Source: Tricholoma matsutake
Lineage: Eukaryota > Basidiomycota > Agaricomycetes > Agaricales > Tricholomataceae
Assembly (NCBI GenBank): GCA_026075535.2
Contig: AP026542.1
Span: 806,001 to 870,000 of the forward strand
DNA length: 64,000 bases
Direction of reading: 5' to 3'
Within the stretch, counting starts at the first letter, position 1; each line of letters starts with the position of its first letter. Both the position numbers and the translations under genes were made by a program. Below the pieces are notes generated by a model. It was not told the DNA's origin and ran no database searches. It worked only from the letters and a program-made list of their open reading frames with translations. Of the stretch, positions 53,516-64,000 are shown piece by piece.

Positions 53516-53867
53516 TGTTGAAATTGCACCATGCGTCTCACTTTTGATGCATTTGCTGTGTGTGCTATTTTTAGCATTCCCTTTGATATGCATGGTTGAT
53601 CCATGGCACAGTTCTTCCTTGTCTTGTCTTCATTCATACCCACCCTTTGTTACCCAGTACATATATATATATATGCTCAGTAGTTACATTACCGCCTCAG
53701 TCACTTATACAGAGACTGAGGTGAGCTTCATTAGTTACTTATTTATTTATCCATACTTACTGTACCTCCAGCATGATCTTGATTGTACTAGGTACAGTAC
53801 ACATTAATAGAGTCACTTATACAGAGACTGAGCATGATCTTGATTATACTAGGATCCACTTTCTACA
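53516..53867 (+). repeat. Copia-2 3' LTR
   Basis: 352 bp, TGTTGAAATTGCACC...CTTTCTACA, preceded by CAGTGAGGAGGAG. Structure parallels the Copia-1 LTR (TATATATATATA near 53660, duplicated GTCACTTATACAGAGACTGA segments). Confidence 0.82.
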
Positions 53868-54204
53868 GTGGTTTAACAGCTCACCTATGAGGTCTTTACA
53901 CTCCCCCACATATTCCTATTGGAATCCAATGATTCCAATGATTCTGATCAGACTCCAATTGGAATCTGACTATATTCCAATGTCATTTTTACCAGCCAAA
54001 TTGACATGAAATGGCAGGTTCAGTCTGAGTCCAGTCCGATGCAGTCTGATCGGAATCTGATCAGAACATCGGAATTTCCTAGGAATTTTTGACCATAGGA
54101 ATACATAGGAATATTCTGAGGTTATGCAGAGACATTAGGATTCTGATAGGAATAATAGCAGCCTTGCTTAGTAATTAATAATAGAAAAAGTAAACATGCA
54201 CAGC

Positions 54205-54270
54205 AGAATTGAACCTGGGACCTCTGAGATGATTACATAAGAATACAGTGACAAGAAGACCACTACACTA
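54205..54270 (-). promoter_or_regulatory. tRNA-like A and B boxes, left arm of T4
   Basis: Minus strand: A box TAGTGTAGTGG (54260-54270) and B box GGTTCAATTCT (54205-54215), 44 bp apart. Points left, towards the T4 terminus. Confidence 0.65.
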
Positions 54271-54520
54271 AGCATCCATTGTAGGTAAGTACTCTTACTG
54301 CACTACATACCGTTCCCACAGGTGTGATGACAAAGCACATAGCCACGTCACCACACCTTGCCAGCTCATCACTCCCAACCAGTGGCAGTGGCAACCACCA
54401 CCATCAATGGCAACCATGGCCTCCCCCCCCTTCCCCCCTCTTCCCACAACCCCAACCACATCACCCGACACTCCCACAACAACCACTGCCTCCGCAAACA
54501 AGCCACATGACACACAATGT

Positions 54521-54749
54521 GGCCCAAATGATGTGAATCATTGTTTGGGCCAATAGTAAGTTTTTTTGTTTTATTTCTTGTTTTTGTAATTTGACTAATT
54601 GTATTTCTTTTTTTTCAGGTTCTCATCTACTGGTAACAATGCTTGATGACACCTAATGATGCAATTACATTGTTTGGGCCCACAGTAAGTTTTTTTTCTT
54701 TTTTTTTTTCTTTTTATAAACTGACTAATGTATTTCTTTTGTTTTCCAG
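54521..54749 (+). other. Two consecutive intron-like modules in T4 (copies j1, j2)
   Basis: Palindrome 54521-54551 (GGCCCAAATGAT / ATCATTGTTTGGGCC), then intron-like 54556-54618 (63 bp; GTAAGT, branch TTGACTAAT, TTTTCAG/GTT). After 66 bp a second half-palindrome ACATTGTTTGGGCCCACA leads to 54685-54749 (65 bp; GTAAGT, branch ACTGACTAAT, TTTCCAG/GTT). Two introns separated by a 66-nt exon, a multiple of three. Confidence 0.7.
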
Positions 54750-55214
54750 GTTCTTGTAACAAGGGACAGGATGCGAGACCACACCAATGCCGCCACATCA
54801 TGATGGCACACCACCCAAGACCCCCACGACACTGACAACAACCAGCACCCCCCACCACCACCATGAGCCACTGCTCGCAGGGTGAATACAGGGTGTGAGA
54901 GTGCAGGGACAACAACAACAACAACAACAACCCCAAGGATGACAGACAATGCACCATGCACCTCCAGCCTCACAAGCAACTGCTCGTGGTGTGGATGGTG
55001 CATGGAACAACAATGGGGAGGGGAGACGATGGGAAGGGGGGGAAATGGCAGGACGATGGGGGGACAGCACGATGGAGATGAGAGGGAGGAGAGATGAGGG
55101 GCGAGGGGAAGGGGTGATGATGAGACAGCAGCGACACGACATGACACACCACCACCCCCTCCCCTATGTTTTGTGGGGGGGTGGGTTTTTTAGTGTGGGG
55201 GAGTGTAAAGTACT

Positions 55215-56183
55215 GTCACCTACCTAGCAAGGCTCATGGTCAATGGTAAGAAACAACCTTATGACTTCACTCATAATGGCTTCCAAAGCCACACCAGTGT
55301 AGCTCCTGTGTCTACCTATGGGCTTTCTTTGGAAATGATCTGAGAGCATCTTAGATGGCTTTTGGTGCTTGTTTCAACAGATTTTGGATATGGAGAATTT
55401 ACCAGTGTGCATGGCATACTGGAGCAGTTACTTCAGACAGACCAATATGTGACATCTTCCACCTGAAGGTGCTCAAACTGTGCACATAGTGTTAGAATTT
55501 TCAGTGATTGGTACTAGGCATTAGCCTCTAAGTGTACAATCTGATGGGCATACACTACTGTAGCTAGAGATTATATACTACCTGCATTGCTGTGTAGGTA
55601 CCGGCTATGTCTACTTGCCTGCACTGGATTACATAAGATTGCTAAGCAACCAAGGATCAATACCGAGTTACCGATGTGGCTGATTCAAATCCCAACACAT
55701 AGCACTGGTAGAGAAATAAACACCAAAAGCTGTCTTGTACATACTTCTGCACCCCAGAGAACATCTTTGCAAAGCTATCTAGATGCTCAGGAGGAACAAC
55801 TGGCTTCCACATGCCCAATGTGTGGTCATGAACAGGTTAGAACAACAATATTTCAACACCATCCCCCCTTCCTTGCATTTCAATGGGGGGGTGAAAGTCC
55901 ATCCCTCAACCTAACTCTCCAAGTGCACTCCCACAACACAGCTGTTGCTTATCACCTTAGTGGGATCATTTACTATGCAAATCAACATTTCACTGCACAT
56001 GTTGTTAATGCCACAGGAGACAGCTGGTACCATGATGGGATGGCTCTAGGTGGACTGTTCACCCTACAAAGGCCAAGCCAACAACAGCTATCAACTGCTA
56101 TAGTGGCCATGTACACCCAAAGCACAGAGGTGTCTCCTATAGCTATGGTGGAGGCTGCTGCTATGATTGTGTGTAGTGTTTGA
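55215..56183 (+). pseudogene. Ubiquitin-specific-protease-like C-terminal fragment
   Basis: 55587-56183 encodes 198 residues with LPMWLIQIP, QRTSLQSYLDAQEEQLAS, CPMCG, FLAFQWGGESPSLN and AYHLSGIIYYANQHFTAHVV...WYHDGM. The last part resembles the His box of peptidase C19 (USP). Upstream, 55390-55490 reads FGYGEFTSVHGILEQLLQTD and CSNCAHS, a likely second half of a CxxC...CxxC zinc site. The Cys box is absent. The match is by pattern only. It could be a host gene or cargo of a DNA transposon. Stops and a missing N-terminus, with T4 inserted upstream, make it a fragment. Confidence 0.5.
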
Positions 56184-56754
56184 AGGTCCAGTCACATAGA
56201 CCAGGAAAAAAACTGCACCAGAGCCTGGCAGGATGATATATAACTAACTGTACTTACTGTATATAGCTTGGTACATGCACAACTGTCATTAGAGTAAGGA
56301 CCAATATATCAAAACAACTGTAGTGGCATGCTCAGGTCGACACAACCAGCACAGCCTGTTAGTCATAATCCCACCATTGGTTTGCCTGCCCAGGGCTGCC
56401 ATCAGTGTAATTGTAGCTCTTTTATCTCGCATTCAGATCTGTTATCAACAGTGCTTTGGTGCTTCATTGTGGATTGATGTGGGGTTGATGGGACTTCTAT
56501 TTCTCCTATATTCTACCTGATTGTCAGTTTGACAGGTTTCAATTGTCCTTGCAATCGCTTTGTGATCCATATGTTTGGTTCCTGTCATATACACACTTTC
56601 TGATGTTTTATGATCTTATTTTCACTTCCCAGAATATTCATATATATTGGATTTACCTGCAACATGATGAAAGTTCATCGATTCTCAGATGTCTTCTGCT
56701 TCTGCACTTTTATAAAATCCTTTCTCAGCTTCTAGAGAGAGAAAAACATATATT
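56184..56754. other. No feature recognised
   Basis: AT-rich spacer between the USP-like fragment and the KDZ pseudogene; short frames only. Confidence 0.4.
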
Positions 56755-59700
56755 TTAATTTCCCTGCAGTGGGGGATCCTGCCGAGCAACATCACTACAT
56801 AGGAGTCTATAAGCTTTGACCCAGACATCCCCACAGTGTGCGAGCATTGACTCGCAGACATCTGCCTGGCGAAGCACATACGCAGCTTGCCCATCCTGGT
56901 TACTGCCCGTGCGGCTCCGTGCATCACCAGCCCTTCTCTTCCATGTCTCAATCTCCCACTGGAGTGATGCCTGTACCTGCCACATCTCTTCCTCCACAAG
57001 AAGACACTCCTCCTGCCAGCGATGGGCCCTTGCATGCCAAAGCGCTAAACATCTCAATCAATATCAACATCAAACACCTGAGAGCGACCATGCATACCTT
57101 CTTGCATGGCTGGGCTGCTACTCCCAACCCCCACAGTCCTCCAGATCCAGGACATTGTGCATCGACCCTCACTCACTCCTTCTGCCTGAGCCACTGTCAT
57201 AATACCAACATCATCCTCAAGGAGAGGACACAGACTCTCCTCCCATGTTGTCTCCAGAAGTGGGGATGTGTTAAGTTCTGAGTCGAGGGGGAAAGACATC
57301 GGAATTCCTGTTGGACCCAGAATGGTAGAACTGACTGGCAGGAGTGGGATCCCAAAGGAAATCCGGGACGAAGATTAAATGGGGCAGAAAGGACTTGGCT
57401 TCAGTTTATAAGAAACTGTGCCCTTCTCCTCATCAAGTGTCCTAATTTCAAATGAAGGTGAGTGGGGAAGATTGGAGGTCCGGAGGTTATCTGGTGAGGA
57501 CGAGTATAGGTGTAGAGGAAGACTTAGATAGAGACGAAGGGAAGTGAAGATTGACTTGGATTAAACTGAGTGACTTAGTTGGAACTTTGTTGGAACAAAT
57601 GGGTGACTTTGTTGATTTACAAACTGGTGATACAAAATGAAGGTAGCTAGCTTAAATACTAAAGTCCAGAGATGATAGGGGTTTCTGAGGCTGTGATAAT
57701 TGCAAACCAGCTTCCGAGGCATTTCCTGAAACTGTTTCATGTAATTGGAAATGAGGGAATTTTGCCTGTTAGGCAGTGCTGTTGATAGGAGGTGGGCAGT
57801 GTTGCAAGGCAGCCAGAAACTGCAGTGGAAACGATCAGAAATCCGGTCAGAGGAATCAGTCTTGACAGGATGCCAGATGTGTGAGCACTGCTCAAGCTTA
57901 GTGATAACCCCCAACACTAATCTTGAGTTGCTCGTTGACACCCAAAATTAATGAGAGGCTACGTGTCACCATCCTTTGGCCACAAGCATGGAGATCCTTT
58001 GACTTGTGAAGCTGAGATGACAGAAACAGTAGATGTTGAATGTCGGCCAGAAAATCCAGTGCTTGAGAGTAGCACAACCACCACTCATATTTAAGCAGAC
58101 ATCGGTTACTACAAATTGAGACCACTTGCAATGGGAGCATGAGCTTGATATCTTGTGCTTCAACTGGTTCTCCACCCCCCTCTTCATCCTCCTTCACACA
58201 CATGGCTGCCATGCCAGGCATGTAGAGCACTTGTATCTCACACCATGCATCAATTCACCGATGCAGGGTATTCTTTCGCTCAATTATCTTGGTGCATTGA
58301 AGGTTGGTCAAGCATGGGCCCAATCGAGTGCAGTCATAGTGCAGGCGACACCTGGATGAAAGGTACACATGTCAAAATATGGAGCAGATCATACAGTGTG
58401 TCACTAACTGTTAGGTTTCTAGTTCGATGCCTTGTGTTATGAGCATGCTTGGTGTGACATTGTTGTGAATGACAACAGATCTGCCACTTTCAAGCTCTGC
58501 TTTATCCTCTTCCACCAGCTGAAGCCATACTTTATGCTCCGAGAGAGCTGTGTAGAGAGTAAGTAACAATACTGAATAAGAACAAATGACTGACCAGCTA
58601 GTTTGGCATGGAACGGGTTAGGCTTCTTGCTATTCCATTCCCATGCCTCAATGCAGGCAGCCCACTCCTTTGTGCTCTCCACAGGTAATGCTGTGTTAAA
58701 TTCTTTGAATGCCAAAACATGTTCATCCCATGAAGGGACAGCTTCCTTGACCTTACGCAATAATGTAACCACTAAAAGGTTTACTGATTATCAGCAACCT
58801 TTAGTGCATGCAAACAAAAGTCAACTTACCCATTGAAGACACTTTCTGCCAATTGTAGTCACCAAAATGATCATCCAAGGTATTGCGCCAAGATCCCGGA
58901 CCCATTTCCTTGGTGCTGTTAGCCATAGCATTAGTTGCTGCCCATCCCCATTTGGGTGCTTCTCCATCAGTTCATCCAACATGCAGGGTAAATTTGAGGG
59001 AAAATGATGCCTGGCATAGAAGCATGTGCACAGCAAGATGAAACTTTGGAGCAATGTATGTGATGAGGAGAGTCCAAAATGTCACGGCAAGGAAGATGGG
59101 GTACACCAGAAGTTGTTTGAGGATATTGCGAGCCCACTGACAGGAGATATTGTATGAGATGAGAACATGATCTGGAGGATTATGCTGTAAGGTAGACAGA
59201 AAGAAATAGTCCATGTTGATGTATCTACCCATATGACATGTCAAAAAAAAGCCGCTCTATAAAAAAAAAATATACTGCTCGCCTTTCTGCAGATCTCCAA
59301 CAGACACAGGACGCTTCATGTCATGTCGAATGCAGTCAATAGCCCCAACACCACTAGCTGCAGTACCTTTACCTCCACGCATACTTGCTGACTTCAATGC
59401 ATCATGATTGTGACAGGTGCTCACAACATCGGTAATCTTGTCGCTGTAATCTTTCAAATATTGCTTGAATTTCGTCTCTTCAACAACATACGTGAACCCA
59501 TGGTTGAGTCTGGGATCGTGTTGCTGAGTAGAGATGTTTAAATGTTTGAGGCAGAAGTTGGCGTCAATCCAAAGGAATAGTGTATACAGCCATCTGTGCA
59601 ATTGTAAGCAATTGGGCAATAAACAGATAAACAATAACTTACCACCAATTTTCAGGCATAGTCTTCCAGTCTGGCAGTAGGTTTTTACCAGGTTGTGGAC

Positions 59701-60540
59701 AGGTGGGGCAAAGCAAGGCGCACTCTCCCTCCTTCATACCCTTGACACCCAAAGGATCATGACCACAGCCCATATGTTTGAGAAGCCATATGTGCCACCA
59801 TTCCCCGACCATTCTCAAAAATGGGTGATAGTGACCCTGTATTGATGATTAGTGTGATGGAAGCATCAGGAGTTTAGGTGTACAAATGGGAGGAGGGTTA
59901 CACCCTGTATTATCAGTTTGTTGTGCAATAGAGTAGTAAAACTTGAACACTGAGACTTTCAACATGAAGCTGAGCATTTGGAAGTGCTTCAGAATGTGGA
60001 GCATAGCTGCAGTCTTTGGCTCCAATACCATGGCTGGATACAACCCAGCACGGAGTAGCTGGACATATTGTTGCTGTGTGTGCTCGCAGTTACAGAAAGC
60101 CAAAGAGATGGAATGGATAGCATTTATGTCGATGACAATGAAATTGTTCTTCACAGCAAGTGCAGAATTCATACATCAGGTTCCTAGCACATGTCCAAGT
60201 TGAATTCAGAGGCCAAGCATTTTCAAAGTTGTTGCCTTGAAAAACGAGCTGTTCCATTCCTGTGGAAATGCCGTGAGCACAGGCCCATCAAAAACTCAAA
60301 CCAAGCATACCTGGACCCGATGGAATGGAGATGGAAGATGGTTGTCAATTGTGCAGGTATGACAAAACATCCTATCATCGCAGCAATCAATGCATTGGAT
60401 GGACGCTTGATGTTCAAAGCATGAGGGACAAGGCTCATTTGGGTTGCTGCATCCTTTGTGTCAGAGAAGCTCTTGAATGAATACATCGATTTCAGGGATC
60501 CACGCAAGAAGGGGGTTATCCTACTATGTATTAGCTCCTG
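56755..60540 (-). pseudogene. KDZ-type transposase with cysteine-cluster (CxC-like) domain
   Basis: Read leftwards: LLAWIPEIDVFIQELL; a zinc cluster CPSCFEHQASIQCIDCCDDR, FCHTCTIDNHLPSPFHRVQ (60310-60480); KMLGL; NNFIVIDINAIHSISLAFCN, LRAGLYPAMVLEP (59920-60170); GEWWHIWLLKHMGCGHDPLG; LFLWIDANFCLKHLNIS and GVGAIDCIRHDMKRPVSVGD (59260-59590); M-D-Y-F-F with LISYNISCQWARNI and APKFHLAVHM (59000-59240); NSTKEMGPGSWRNTLDDHFG; VKEAVPSWDEHVLAFKEFN (58600-58770); IDAWCEIQVLYMPG (58230); and after a solo LTR, EGVSEGRCTMSWIWRT and HRWQEECLLVEEEMWQVQAS (56755-57220). Introns visible: 60260-60310, 59837-59903, 59594-59642, 59225-59275, 58772-58829, 58548-58594. Stops are mostly TGA at Arg positions. It would catalyse cut-and-paste transposition; this copy is dead. 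Confidence 0.85.
57269..57867 (+). repeat. Solo LTR inside the KDZ pseudogene
   Basis: 599 bp, TGTTAAGTTCTGAG...CAGTCTTGACA, flanked by the perfect duplication ggatg (57264-57268, 57868-57872). Same family as 38717-39154, opposite to the KDZ gene in orientation. Confidence 0.93.
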
Positions 60541-61500
60541 CGCAGAAGGGGTTTAGAATACATTACCCCCAAAAACATCTGTTTGCATTTAACTTGCTCA
60601 TCATGCATTGTGCTGACATAGCCTGGCTCCAGCATCCTCTCTGCGTAGTCCATGTTGTCTTCATCATTGTTATGCATGACAATCTCATTGCCTTGGGACA
60701 TCAGTTCATCCTCTCTCCAGAGGATGGGTTCATGAGCCATATGAGTAGGTTGTTTCTGAGGTGACACCAGCATTTCATAGTAGGTGTTGCTAGCAGAGAG
60801 GCCATATGAAGAAGGGTGGATATGGGTATGATTTTGGATGATGTGAGCAGGCAGAGGTGAGGGGCATTCATCATCAATGTACTCAGTTATCTGGCGGTGA
60901 CACTTGGAAGGCAGGAGTTAGATGAGGGTGAATTGAGAAGATCAGACACCTTACAATCCTCTTAAACAGGTTGGCCTTGGTTAAAAGACTGGCAAAATAT
61001 GTCTTGGGTCTCGATCTTGATTTTACACTGAAGTACTCGTGTATCCAAATAAGAAATGCCCTGGACCAGGAAGAGACACTACGAGACCATGGATCCATGG
61101 GTGAAAGTGAAGACCCAACACAAAGAGTTGACAAAGAGATGATGAAAACATACTAAAGCCCAGCTAAGTGTTTGAGATCACAGTCAGGCTGATTTGATCA
61201 ACAATGTCACCTGACCACACATCCATTCAAACACGATACACACAGGACATGCATCTCCAATTTATTAGTTACATAGACACAATTATTCAGACTCTGTATT
61301 CAAGGTACAAGGACAGAAACCAAATATGTGTGGAACACCGCACCATGTTCCAGTATCCCAGCCTTCCAGTACATATGCAATCAAACTCTCACTTGTGAGT
61401 GAGTATTCTTCATTGCCTAAGTTTAGTTGTGGGACCTGAGGTTCCTTGGGTGTCAATGTAAGTAGATGGTATGGGAAAATTCAGACAAGTTATGACCTAC
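60541..61500. other. Possible KDZ N-terminal exon and spacer
   Basis: On the minus strand 60531-60773 is open for 80 codons (HEPILWREDELMSQGNEIVM, acidic), a plausible low-complexity start of the KDZ protein, but no splice link was confirmed. The rest holds no recognised gene. Confidence 0.35.
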
Positions 61501-61930
61501 CCACCATCGAGGCACATCCTATTTTTTCTATTGTGACCTCATCCTCCCAGTTTGAGAATTTGGGTACCTGAAGAGTACTCCATTGAGCTGAATTCCTGAG
61601 CTGTTTCCTGAGGTCCTATACACAGACACCATGTAGATGAACATTTTTATGTGAAATGATGAACTTACTGCTTTTATGTGCACCATTGCCCACTCGTGGT
61701 ACTCAGAATCACCACAAAGCAAAGGGTCACAGAATTCATTGATAGGATAGCGATCAAACCAAATGATCATAAGGCTGTCAAAAAAAGGATCAAGCTTGTC
61801 CTGTTCTTTTGCCTGAACATAATACAGCACAAGGCTTTTGAGAAAGGCAGTTTTGCCCAGTTGAACAACACTGGAAATTCCAGGCATCTGGATAGATCTG
61901 ATCGATCATGGAGATATTATAATAGCTGAA
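61500..61930 (-). CDS. Hypothetical two-exon protein (partial)
   Basis: Exon 61669-61900 encodes QLGKTAFLKSLVLYYVQAKE, DKLDPFFDSLMIIWFDRYPI, NEFCDPLLCG and EWAMVHIK. A 53-bp intron (61616-61668, GTAAGT...TATAG) follows, then DLRKQLRNSAQWSTLQVPKF, SNWEDEVTIEKI. The start is unclear: CCAG precedes the first ATG at 61887, so it may be an acceptor. I do not recognise the family; the sequence is open, which is rare in this window. It could be a host gene fragment near the KDZ locus. Confidence 0.4.
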
Positions 61931-64000
61931 CATTATTACTTACTGGTGTGAAACTTATCTTAATTGGCAGAAGAGCTAAGTCATGACCTTGGCTTTTTGA
62001 AAGAGGAGGTGGGGAATTCGGGAGTCAAACAGGACATAGATGGATCAAAGAATGTACTGTACAGTACCACATAAAAGTTATGCATGATCCATCTTAGTTA
62101 GTAGGTTGACTTTTTGGGTCAATGAAATCTCCGTTCTGAACTTCCGAGTATTGTAGAGACACCAGTATATTCCCAATCCTGAGGCATAAACAGGCTCATT
62201 ATTCAAATAAAATTCACATTTGGATATGTTTGATTACTGGTAAGAAATTCTACCAAGACTGTAGTCATGTCACCCAGCCACATCATACTTCGCCAGTTCG
62301 CTGTCAGACAGTTGTTCAATCCAGGCTGTTGCGTTTACGCTTTCATTTTATTCAAGAACACCCTTCCTTTTTTTAACCCTTTCGACAATCACTCAATACA
62401 CTCACAGATGGCCACGTCACCCAGCCACATCGTACTGCGCATGTTCAGTCCAGTCCACACTGTTGGGTTGAATGTTTCTACACCTTTCACTTCACGTTCC
62501 TTAAGTTTTAACCTTTATTTTTCATTTCTTATGTGGTTGTTGCCAGCTGGTAGCTTTTCCCATTGGGTTTTTGATGCACCCGCGACTGAGCATTTCATAT
62601 CTGCCTTACTTCATACTACCTACCTTTATTTCTACTTATATGTTTGCCATCTGAAGAGGTGTCCATAATATTGGTCCGTCGAGGCATGTCCTTAGCTCTA
62701 GTTAGCATAGGTGGATATCAAGCAAGTAACAAGTAACAAAGAGAGAAAAAAATCAGTGAGCCTGTCAGCGAACCATAATGTACAACAACACACACATCCG
62801 AGCTGGCCACCGTGCGTCCATCGCCTGGTCGACCTGCTCATATATCTTATCCGCTTCCTCATCATCCTGCTCATATCTGACAGGTTTACATTTTGAAGTC
62901 AGTTCAACTCAGCCTCTTACAAAGTAGTGTTGCAGGAAATAGCATCTGAGCTGTCTCACTCAGGTGATTCTCACGGGCCTCGAAGAGGCCCTGATTTGTG
63001 GCCATGAATCACAGCTGTTTTGCAGCAGGGGTCTGGCTATTTTGCGCTAATTAGGCTATTTTGCAGGTGAATTAGCCCTATGATAGTATTTCACAAGGGG
63101 ACTACTATACTGTATTTAGAATGTACTCCACATGATCTTGAGTACATCAGTGTAAGATCACTCGCTCACTTACATCCAGGTACTAATCGACACAATTCAA
63201 TGTTATGAGTGCTTTACCAAGTCCTTTCAGAGCTTTACTATGTCAAACCAACACTCAAATGACGCCTACCGTCCCGACACCCCCTTGAACCAACTATATT
63301 TTAGGTTATGAATATGTTATAATGATGGACCCACCTAGGACACCCTGTGCTCAATGTTCAGTGCTCAACCCCAGTGAAAAGTCGGTTGAGCCAGATTGAG
63401 CTGATTCAAGCCAAATAGAAGCAATCGAGCCAAATTGAGCACAAAATATTGTTGATCAACCAAAAATCAACTACTTTGTTCAAACTGGTTGACCAACTTG
63501 CCATGTATTGAACATAACTTCGACGACAAGTCTTCTTGAAGCATGTGATATTCAATTACTTAAGCTTGCATCCCCACGACTGAGACTTTTCCCCCAACTT
63601 TCTCCTGACCATCACAACAACATGTCCCCTTCCCACACATACGCCTTGCACATGTCCCTCGTTCTGAAGATCTTGATACTTGGATGGAGGTGTCAATATG
63701 GAAGTTGAAGCGCGTAGCGACACAAGTCGTACAGTCATGCACCAATCGGCAGCCCAATTGTAACTAGGTAAGTTAAACCTGACTATATGTGCTATTAATA
63801 ATTATCCCAACCTGCAATGCTCATTTTTTTCCTTAGCATGATTTCAGGTCATATCTGTAATTGTGTGTGCTTTGCCGACTTTGCTCAATGCTGCGCCGCA
63901 TGCATACTAACTTAATATTTATAGTTTCAACTTATATCACTCTTCTATCCCAACCACAAGCGCCACCATAATTACTGCCACCCCAAATTAATTGAAAAGG
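61931..64000. other. No gene recognised
   Basis: Contains a short direct repeat (TCACCCAGCCACATC at 62267 and 62417), a GGTAGCTTTTCCCATTGGGT stretch (62551-62570) also found downstream of the G4 chromodomain (14169-14188), and GAGCC-rich repeats at 63385-63450. The 133-codon frame at 62267-62668 shows no domain. Confidence 0.4.

Larger units (their letters stand above)
53889..55214. mobile_element. T4: TIR element
   Basis: 1326 bp. Ends GAGGTCTTTACACTCCCCCA and GGGGGAGTGTAAAGTACT; flanks ctcacctat (53880-53888) and gtcacctac (55215-55223), a decayed 9-bp duplication. Contents: GATTCCAATGATTC-type subterminal repeats, a leftward tRNA-like promoter, two intron-like modules, GAGC blocks at 54860 and 54970, and purine-rich DNA (55010-55130). 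No transposase. Confidence 0.82.

Noticed and set aside
35846..53867. Copia-2 as the missing 3' part of Copia-3
   Set aside because: Their RT sequences belong to different copia lineages (QQIDIKTTFLYG versus QQMDIKGAYING), and the overlap of RT regions rules out one element.
16853..54270. True tRNA genes at the A/B box sites
   Set aside because: A and B boxes fit, but no consistent acceptor stem, anticodon arm and T-loop cloverleaf could be drawn by eye. Called tRNA-like instead.

Overview
The window looks like a transposon-dense, largely silenced region of an Agaricomycete (mushroom-forming basidiomycete) genome. The evidence is chromodomain Ty3/gypsy elements, Ty1/copia elements, a KDZ-type transposase with its cysteine-cluster domain, a DUF6589-like gene, spliceosomal introns of about 47-67 bp, and no bacterial features. 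I see no intact housekeeping gene, rRNA, canonical tRNA or CRISPR array. Family names below (G1-G5, Copia-1 to -3, T1-T7, L1, L2, M1) are mine. All homology is by eye.

Layout: (1) 1-14520 is a nest. A minus-strand gypsy G1 (1-4036, runs off the left edge) sits in the integrase of a minus-strand gypsy G2 (4037-8883). G2 sits in a terminal-inverted-repeat (TIR) element T1 (8884-9763), which itself lies in a plus-strand chromodomain gypsy G4 (9764-14520). G4 is split again by a probable TIR element, T7. (2) 14556-16210 is a decayed DUF6589-like gene on the minus strand. (3) About 16430-37794 is a second, deeper nest. The reverse transcriptase of Copia-3 is split by T2 (16563-35845). T2 is split by Copia-1 (17050-34270, 5-bp target duplication ctgcc). 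Copia-1 is split by the gypsy G3 (18562-27336) and by two long LTR-like insertions, L1 and L2. G3 is split by a solo LTR of the G1 family (24547-25265). A further TIR element, T5 (36001-37637), sits in Copia-3. (4) 37795-52095 is TIR element T6, interrupted by the full-length plus-strand gypsy G5 (38058-46745, same family as G2). G5 carries the foldback element M1 (with a solo LTR inside) and T3; the rest is tandem repeats. (5) 52096-53867 is a 5'-truncated Copia-2. (6) 53889-56183 is T4 followed by a ubiquitin-specific-protease-like fragment. (7) 56755-60540 is a multi-exon KDZ transposase pseudogene on the minus strand, split by a solo LTR. (8) 60541-64000 holds one two-exon hypothetical gene and little else.

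Four things deserve attention. The T elements form a family with shared TIRs. They contain a recurring module made of a short palindrome (which can also encode an AQMM...VIWA-like peptide) followed by an apparent spliceosomal intron. They also carry tRNA-like Pol III A/B boxes that point outward near their ends. G3 has two extra reading frames after its chromodomain, one with two zinc knuckles and one with a membrane segment plus a PPSY motif. The transcribed leader of the G1-family LTR holds seven hairpins with a common loop and different but complementary stems. Many premature stops across unrelated elements are TGA at positions where the families normally have arginine, as expected from C-to-T decay of CGA codons and consistent with cytosine methylation of repeats.

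Element boundaries are supported mainly by target-site duplications read directly from the sequence. Open reading frames are often broken, so most protein features are pseudogenes.
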